Positions 61,140 through 64,000 of a stretch of 64,000 nucleotides of DNA are shown here, in pieces. The DNA is from Calditrichota bacterium (GTDB lineage: Bacteria > CLD3). Numbering within the stretch: the first letter of the stretch is position 1; each line of letters starts with the position of its first letter. The DNA lies in NCBI GenBank assembly GCA_008501735.1, contig QQUF01000033.1, positions 111,940-175,939 of the forward strand, read 5' to 3'. Under the pieces are notes generated by a model, which was not told the DNA's origin, did not search any database, and was given only the letters and a program-made list of their open reading frames with translations. A program made the position numbers and the translations under genes.

Positions 61140-63576
61140 ACATTTTTTCTAACTCTTCAATTGAAGTGAGTTCGTGAATGTGGATTTTATTTCCTTCTTT
61201 TGCAAATTCTGGATTTTTTGCAACAAATTTCCCAAAATATATTTGGTCTAAATCGTCATCTTTATATTTTTCAAAAAGTTCTTTGTGTTCTTTTGTCTTT
61301 TCCAAATCGCCAATTTCTTTGTAACAAAGCATCAAATTAAAATGAGCATCTTTCCTTTCAGGGTCAATTTCCAAAAGTTTGTTGAAAGTTTGAACAGCAT
61401 CGGAATATTTTTTTCTCAAATATTGTGTTCTTCCTAAATTCAAAATCACATTTCTTGCTAAAGGAAAGTCAGTTAGAACTTCTTTGAATTTACTTTCAGC
61501 TTCGTCCAAATCCCCTTCAAGTTGTAAAATTCTACCAAGTTGGATTTTCGCTCGAACACAATTTTCGTCAATTTCTAAGGCTTTTAATGAATTCTTTTTT
61601 GCTTCTTGAATTTTGCTGTTTTGAATTAAAGAGATTCCCAAATTCACAAAACCATCAGCATAATCGGGTTTGATTTCTGTTAGGAGATTGAATATTTTTT
61701 CGGCACCAAGAAAATCACCTTGAGCTAACAAACCAATTCCGTAATCGTTCAAATCTCCCCAACGAATTTTATCTGACAAAATCCCACTGAACTCTTTTCC
61801 AGTTATAATTTTCACAGAATCTTGAGCAATTGGAAAAATTGGGAAATTTGGAATTTCTTCGCCCTCATAAACAAAATTTAGAAATTGGGAATTGAACTTA
61901 TTGTGATTCAATTTCGCTACAAAAGTAATCTCTCCCAAAGAATCAGGAATTTGAATTTTGTAATGCACAACTTGTGATTGACTCGGCGGAATTTGGTGGT
62001 TGTAAAGGATTGTTTTCCAATTCCAAACATCTCTTCGTTGTATCCTATTTCCATCTCCGTCAAGCAAAAAACCATTAAGAAAATGTGCTGTCGAATCAAT
62101 TTCATTCTCAATTCTGTAACCGCTTACAAGAATCGTCTTTTCATTATTTTTAACTTCAAACTCTAACCAATCGGAAAATGAATCAATGACTCCACCCGGA
62201 TATTTGTGTCCAACTCCTTTGTTCCTAATAACAACATCAACAATCAAATCTTTACCTGTTGGAATAACTGATTTTGGCGAATCCAAAGGCATTGAAATTT
62301 TTGTAAAATCTTCAGGAATTGTTGAGATATTACTTTTAGGAAATTCTTTAACCGCTACAATTGATACTTTTAGTTTCGAGTCTTGAAGAAAATTTTTGAC
62401 TAACTCAATTTGCGTAGAATCATTTTTCAGAAATGGAATTGCAGTGTTTGCTGCGTGAAATCTGTGACCTTTAATTTTACCATCTTTAGAACCGAAATCT
62501 TCTGAATCAACTAAAGGCATATGGCAACTTCTACAATTTTTCGGATTTTCAGGCAAGTAAAAAGATTCAGGATTGTTTCTTGTTGTTCCGCTATAATGCC
62601 AAGCATCAAATTCATTTTGCCCTCTTTTCCAAGTGTAATCATTAATTTCTTTTGTAACACCAACTTTATGACAACTACCACAAAGTTGATGGTTATTCAA
62701 AAAAGGTTTTGAATAAGTCTCTTTATGAATTCTTGGATTTAGCTTGACCAAATAATTTGAAAAATCTTTTGCCTCGTGATAAAATGGATAATTTTTACTA
62801 ACCTCAAAAATATAATTTGCGTTTCCTTTTAAAGATTCAGTTCCAGAGATTGAATGGCAAACAATGCAGGTGATTCCGGAATTTGCTTCTTGCGAATTTT
62901 TGTCAAATCCTTCTTTGAAATTTCCTGTAAACATTACAATTGGGTCGTGGCAACTTCCACAAAAATTTGTTTTCTCAAAACCGACTTCTTTTTCCATCAA
63001 CTCGAAAGTCTTTTTGTAAAAAATATTATTAAAACTTGAATTATGATGAACTGATGAATTCCATTGCTCAAAAATATCAGAATGACATTTTTTACAGTTT
63101 TGAGATTGATTTAAATTCGCAAAATCTGAAAAAGAATCGGTGGTATTTTTGAAAACGGCTGAAGTATTTGGGAAAGTCTTGGTAAACGTGGTTTCAAATT
63201 TTGAGAATAAAACGATACAAACAAAGGAAATTAAAGTTGCTCCCAAGGAGCTAAAATTTATATAATTCTTATTTTTGAAACTAAAGGCTAAGACATTAAC
63301 AAATAATGCAAGACTTGAAATAATGTGAACTTTAAGAAATAAATCTGATTTAGAAAGGAGTGGTGCAAAAAAGAGTAAAAGTCCACTTAGGTTTGCAAAA
63401 AGCGTAAAGTAAAATGAAACTTTGTGATTAGATTTTTTAAAAAACCAAGAAAAATAAAACCCACAAATTATATGAATTGGCGAAAGAACAAAGTGTAATT
63501 GTGGAGAAACCCCTTTTAAAAAGCTGAGGATTATGAAACAGAATTCAAAAGTTAATGCAAAACTAAAAAGTGCCAT
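61132..63576 (-). CDS. Membrane-anchored pentaheme cytochrome c fused to a TPR array
   Basis: The ATG at 63576 (overlapping the upstream TGA as TGATG) gives 814 aa; a GTG one codon earlier is possible. Residues about 1-135 are hydrophobic and hold about 5-6 membrane segments. Five CxxCH haem sites follow, at 161 (C-K-K-C-H), 206 (C-G-S-C-H), 237 (C-I-V-C-H), 299 (C-G-S-C-H) and 348 (C-R-S-C-H), in a cytochrome c554-like arrangement. A beta-sandwich-like segment (about 400-575) leads to TPR repeats (about 610-790). It is probably an inner-membrane protein with its haem domain in the periplasm. It is coupled to genes on both sides. Confidence 0.86.
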   Translation of the reverse strand: MALFSFALTFEFCFIILSFLKGVSPQLHFVLSPIHIICGFYFSWFFKKSNHKVSFYFTLFANLSGLLLFFAPLLSKSDLFLKVHIISSLALFVNVLAFSFKNKNYINFSSLGATLISFVCIVLFSKFETTFTKTFPNTSAVFKNTTDSFSDFANLNQSQNCKKCHSDIFEQWNSSVHHNSSFNNIFYKKTFELMEKEVGFEKTNFCGSCHDPIVMFTGNFKEGFDKNSQEANSGITCIVCHSISGTESLKGNANYIFEVSKNYPFYHEAKDFSNYLVKLNPRIHKETYSKPFLNNHQLCGSCHKVGVTKEINDYTWKRGQNEFDAWHYSGTTRNNPESFYLPENPKNCRSCHMPLVDSEDFGSKDGKIKGHRFHAANTAIPFLKNDSTQIELVKNFLQDSKLKVSIVAVKEFPKSNISTIPEDFTKISMPLDSPKSVIPTGKDLIVDVVIRNKGVGHKYPGGVIDSFSDWLEFEVKNNEKTILVSGYRIENEIDSTAHFLNGFLLDGDGNRIQRRDVWNWKTILYNHQIPPSQSQVVHYKIQIPDSLGEITFVAKLNHNKFNSQFLNFVYEGEEIPNFPIFPIAQDSVKIITGKEFSGILSDKIRWGDLNDYGIGLLAQGDFLGAEKIFNLLTEIKPDYADGFVNLGISLIQNSKIQEAKKNSLKALEIDENCVRAKIQLGRILQLEGDLDEAESKFKEVLTDFPLARNVILNLGRTQYLRKKYSDAVQTFNKLLEIDPERKDAHFNLMLCYKEIGDLEKTKEHKELFEKYKDDDLDQIYFGKFVAKNPEFAKEGNKIHIHELTSIEELEKMYE

Positions 63577-64000
63577 CACTCATAACCACTTAGTCCAAAA
63601 GAAGCAAGTTGGTTTGCGATTGTTTCAGGGTCTGAACCTGTAAGGCTCGGAAGGATTACTGACAAATGTTCAGCCGATTTTTCATAATCTTGGAGGATAA
63701 AATAATTATGAGCTAAAAGTAATCTCAAATTTTGTGGATTTACAGAAGAATCGTAATCGAAAGAATAAGCAGAATCCAATTCTAAAAGGCTCTCTAAAAT
63801 TAAGGCAGAACGTCGAAAATCAAGACTTTCGTAATTTAAAATGCCTAAACCTGAAATTGCATTTTTATAATTTGTATTACGTTCTAAAGCGGAATTAAAA
63901 AAAGTAAAACTTTCAGTAAAGTTTTCTAATTTTAGATGACACCAAGCAATCCCTGTTTCAATTTCGGTTTCATCTTCTCCTCTTTCAACCGCTTTTTCAA
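63576..64000 (-). CDS. TPR-repeat protein (partial, cut by right edge)
   Basis: The frame is open from the window edge to TGA at 63578-63576 (about 141 codons visible, no start in view). The visible part is a run of helical hairpins with TPR-like spacing (I-A-W-C-H-L-K-L-E-N-F-T-E-S-F, then N-Y-K-N-A-I-S-G-L-G-I-L-N-Y). A 67-codon TTG start inside (63779) is not the real start because the frame continues upstream. Its stop overlaps the cytochrome-TPR gene (TGATG), so the two are translationally coupled and the proteins may interact. No further domain can be named. Confidence 0.75.
   Translation of the reverse strand, partial: EKAVERGEDETEIETGIAWCHLKLENFTESFTFFNSALERNTNYKNAISGLGILNYESLDFRRSALILESLLELDSAYSFDYDSSVNPQNLRLLLAHNYFILQDYEKSAEHLSVILPSLTGSDPETIANQLASFGLSGYE

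Noticed and set aside
63576-63779. Independent 67-codon gene at the right edge
   Set aside because: The same frame is open upstream to the window edge with TPR-like sequence, so this is only the 3' part of a larger gene.

Overview
The window is AT-rich, gene-dense bacterial chromosome with Shine-Dalgarno-led genes, frequent TTG starts and short intergenic gaps. Two proteins end in a type IX secretion (T9SS) type A sorting domain of the NPFNP / Y-F-Y-K-L kind, and several promoter-like sites read TAAATT(T/G)G, close to the Bacteroidota -7 element. Together these suggest the Bacteroidota/Chlorobiota/Ignavibacteria/Kapabacteria group. This is an inference from gene style; no rRNA is present to confirm it. 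There is no prophage, CRISPR array or complete insertion sequence.

Layout. 1-4343: two co-oriented secreted proteins on the minus strand, a lipoprotein of Ig-like repeats fused to a CpcT/CpeT-family domain (cut by the left edge) and a T9SS subtilisin-like protease. 4445-5245: a REP-associated tyrosine transposase (RAYT) enclosed by 31-nt palindromes. 5256-11570: a minus-strand run with surface polysaccharide enzymes (sugar-phosphate transferase, GT2, polyprenol-phosphate glycosyltransferase), a TlpA-like thioredoxin lipoprotein, a SPOR lipoprotein, a polyprenyl diphosphate synthase and an Opp/Dpp ATPase. 11892-16801: a lone receiver protein, an HPr-kinase-like protein, a CdsZ-like zinc-ribbon protein, two tRNAs separated by a strong hairpin, a split transketolase and a cold-shock protein. 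17233-25589: an ABC exporter whose permease is fused to a CPBP protease, a HAD phosphatase, an apparently inactivated YhaM homologue, an aldo/keto reductase, purH and pdxJ. 25755-36528: an epimerase, a protein with a histone-H1-like tail, an NtrC-type regulator, a secreted acid phosphatase coupled to a two-domain phosphoesterase/nuclease, PrkA and RecN. 36531-47530: a TRAP permease, an EamA transporter, tldD-tldE-selA, a propeller protein, alkaline phosphatase and a Nudix hydrolase. 47774-57502: a block of repeat-rich secreted proteins (YWTD propeller, EEP nuclease with three lamin-tail domains, beta-helix, eight 240-bp repeats) with a potassium channel inside it. 57567-64000: a membrane TPR protein, a TPR protein with a histidine-kinase phosphoacceptor domain but no ATPase domain, a LOG-like protein, a pentaheme cytochrome-TPR fusion and a partial TPR protein.

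How the genes may work together. Four secreted or lipid-anchored phosphatase/nuclease genes (28910, 29739, 45899, 49549) would suit scavenging of phosphate or nucleotides from outside the cell. The most unusual observations are: (a) a secreted two-domain protein whose metallophosphoesterase half has lost its metal ligands while its EEP nuclease half looks intact; (b) a YhaM homologue lacking most HD-site ligands; (c) a 72-bp copy of a T9SS tail stranded upstream of the gene that carries the same tail; (d) a perfect 261-bp tandem duplication inside a secreted repeat protein; (e) the RAYT-palindrome locus; (f) tldD-tldE-selA without selB, selD or selC in view; (g) a histidine-kinase-like protein without an ATPase domain. 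No single clearly new multi-gene system stands out; these are leads.
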